Shown in pieces: positions 63,781-64,000 of a stretch of DNA of 64,000 nucleotides. Source of the DNA: Brachionus manjavacas (lineage: Eukaryota; Rotifera; Eurotatoria; Ploima; Brachionidae); NCBI GenBank assembly GCA_019054805.1, contig JAHQIY010000004.1:3596001-3660000 (forward strand), written 5' to 3'. The number at the start of each line of letters is the position of its first letter. Within the stretch, counting starts at the first letter, position 1. The position numbers and the translations under genes were made by a program. The notes below the pieces were generated by a model. It was not told the origin of the DNA and searched no databases. It worked only from the letters and a program-made list of their open reading frames with translations.

Positions 63781-64000
63781 AAATAGAAATAGGATTAAAA
63801 TTTTAAATTTACTAAAATGAGATTTTTTTTAATAAATAAATTTGTTTCATTTTTATAGCAAAATTAAATTTTTTACGTTCTTTATCTGGATTTAAAAAAA
63901 TTAAGCGATTAATTAAATTAATATATTTTTCTTTATTTCTTTAATTAAATATTTGATCAAAAGTAATTAGAGTTCCTTTGTGAAAGTCTGCGTTTTGAAC

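Overview
This is a window from a very AT-rich animal nuclear genome. Coding genes are broken by many tiny GT-AG introns of about 45-60 bp, plus a few kilobase-scale introns that hold transposon debris. Motile-cilium genes (SPEF1, a CFAP90-like gene), a RIG-I-like receptor, a type-I ferlin and a multidomain astacin point to a small ciliated invertebrate. The composition and intron size would fit a rotifer-like or similar lophotrochozoan, but the species cannot be read from the sequence. No rRNA, tRNA, CRISPR array or bacterial feature was seen.

Layout: SPEF1 (406-1329, +); a transposon graveyard with LINE fragments and a nearly full-length RTE-type LINE on the minus strand that is itself interrupted by a foldback element (1.5-8.6 kb); nucleostemin GNL3 (9197-12648, -); an R3HCC1-family gene (12867-13739, +); an intronless LGP2-like RNA helicase (15228-17324, +); nested LINEs (17.9-20.2 kb); BAG6 (21716-25132, +); Tc1/mariner and Ulp1-like protease remnants (26.0-27.1 kb); a CFAP90-like gene (30195-30722, +); CR1 fragments, one split by an 851-bp TIR element (31.9-33.9 kb); an 11-kb secreted astacin metalloprotease gene (35621-46925, +); and the last eleven recognised exons of a ferlin (59396-~63780, -), which runs off the right edge.

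The most interesting structure lies between the convergent 3' ends of the astacin and ferlin genes. A ~1.76-kb segment A is present three times, separated by two copies of one 5'-truncated CR1-like LINE (L), in the order A1-L1-A2-L2-A3 (46756-59408). A1 carries the real end of the astacin gene and A3 the real end of the ferlin gene. By diagnostic substitutions the middle copy A2 is a hybrid: its 5' part matches A3 and its 3' part matches A1. That is what unequal crossing-over between the repeats flanking a single LINE would produce. The starting A-L-A state looks like one LINE insertion with an exceptionally long (~1.76 kb) target-site duplication, or an equivalent duplication coupled to insertion.

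Functionally the host genes do not form an operon. They cover ciliary axoneme structure (SPEF1, CFAP90-like), nucleolar ribosome assembly (GNL3), protein quality control (BAG6), RNA sensing (LGP2-like), extracellular proteolysis (astacin) and calcium-dependent membrane repair or fusion (ferlin). Exon boundaries were assigned by hand from splice consensus, reading-phase agreement and family similarity.
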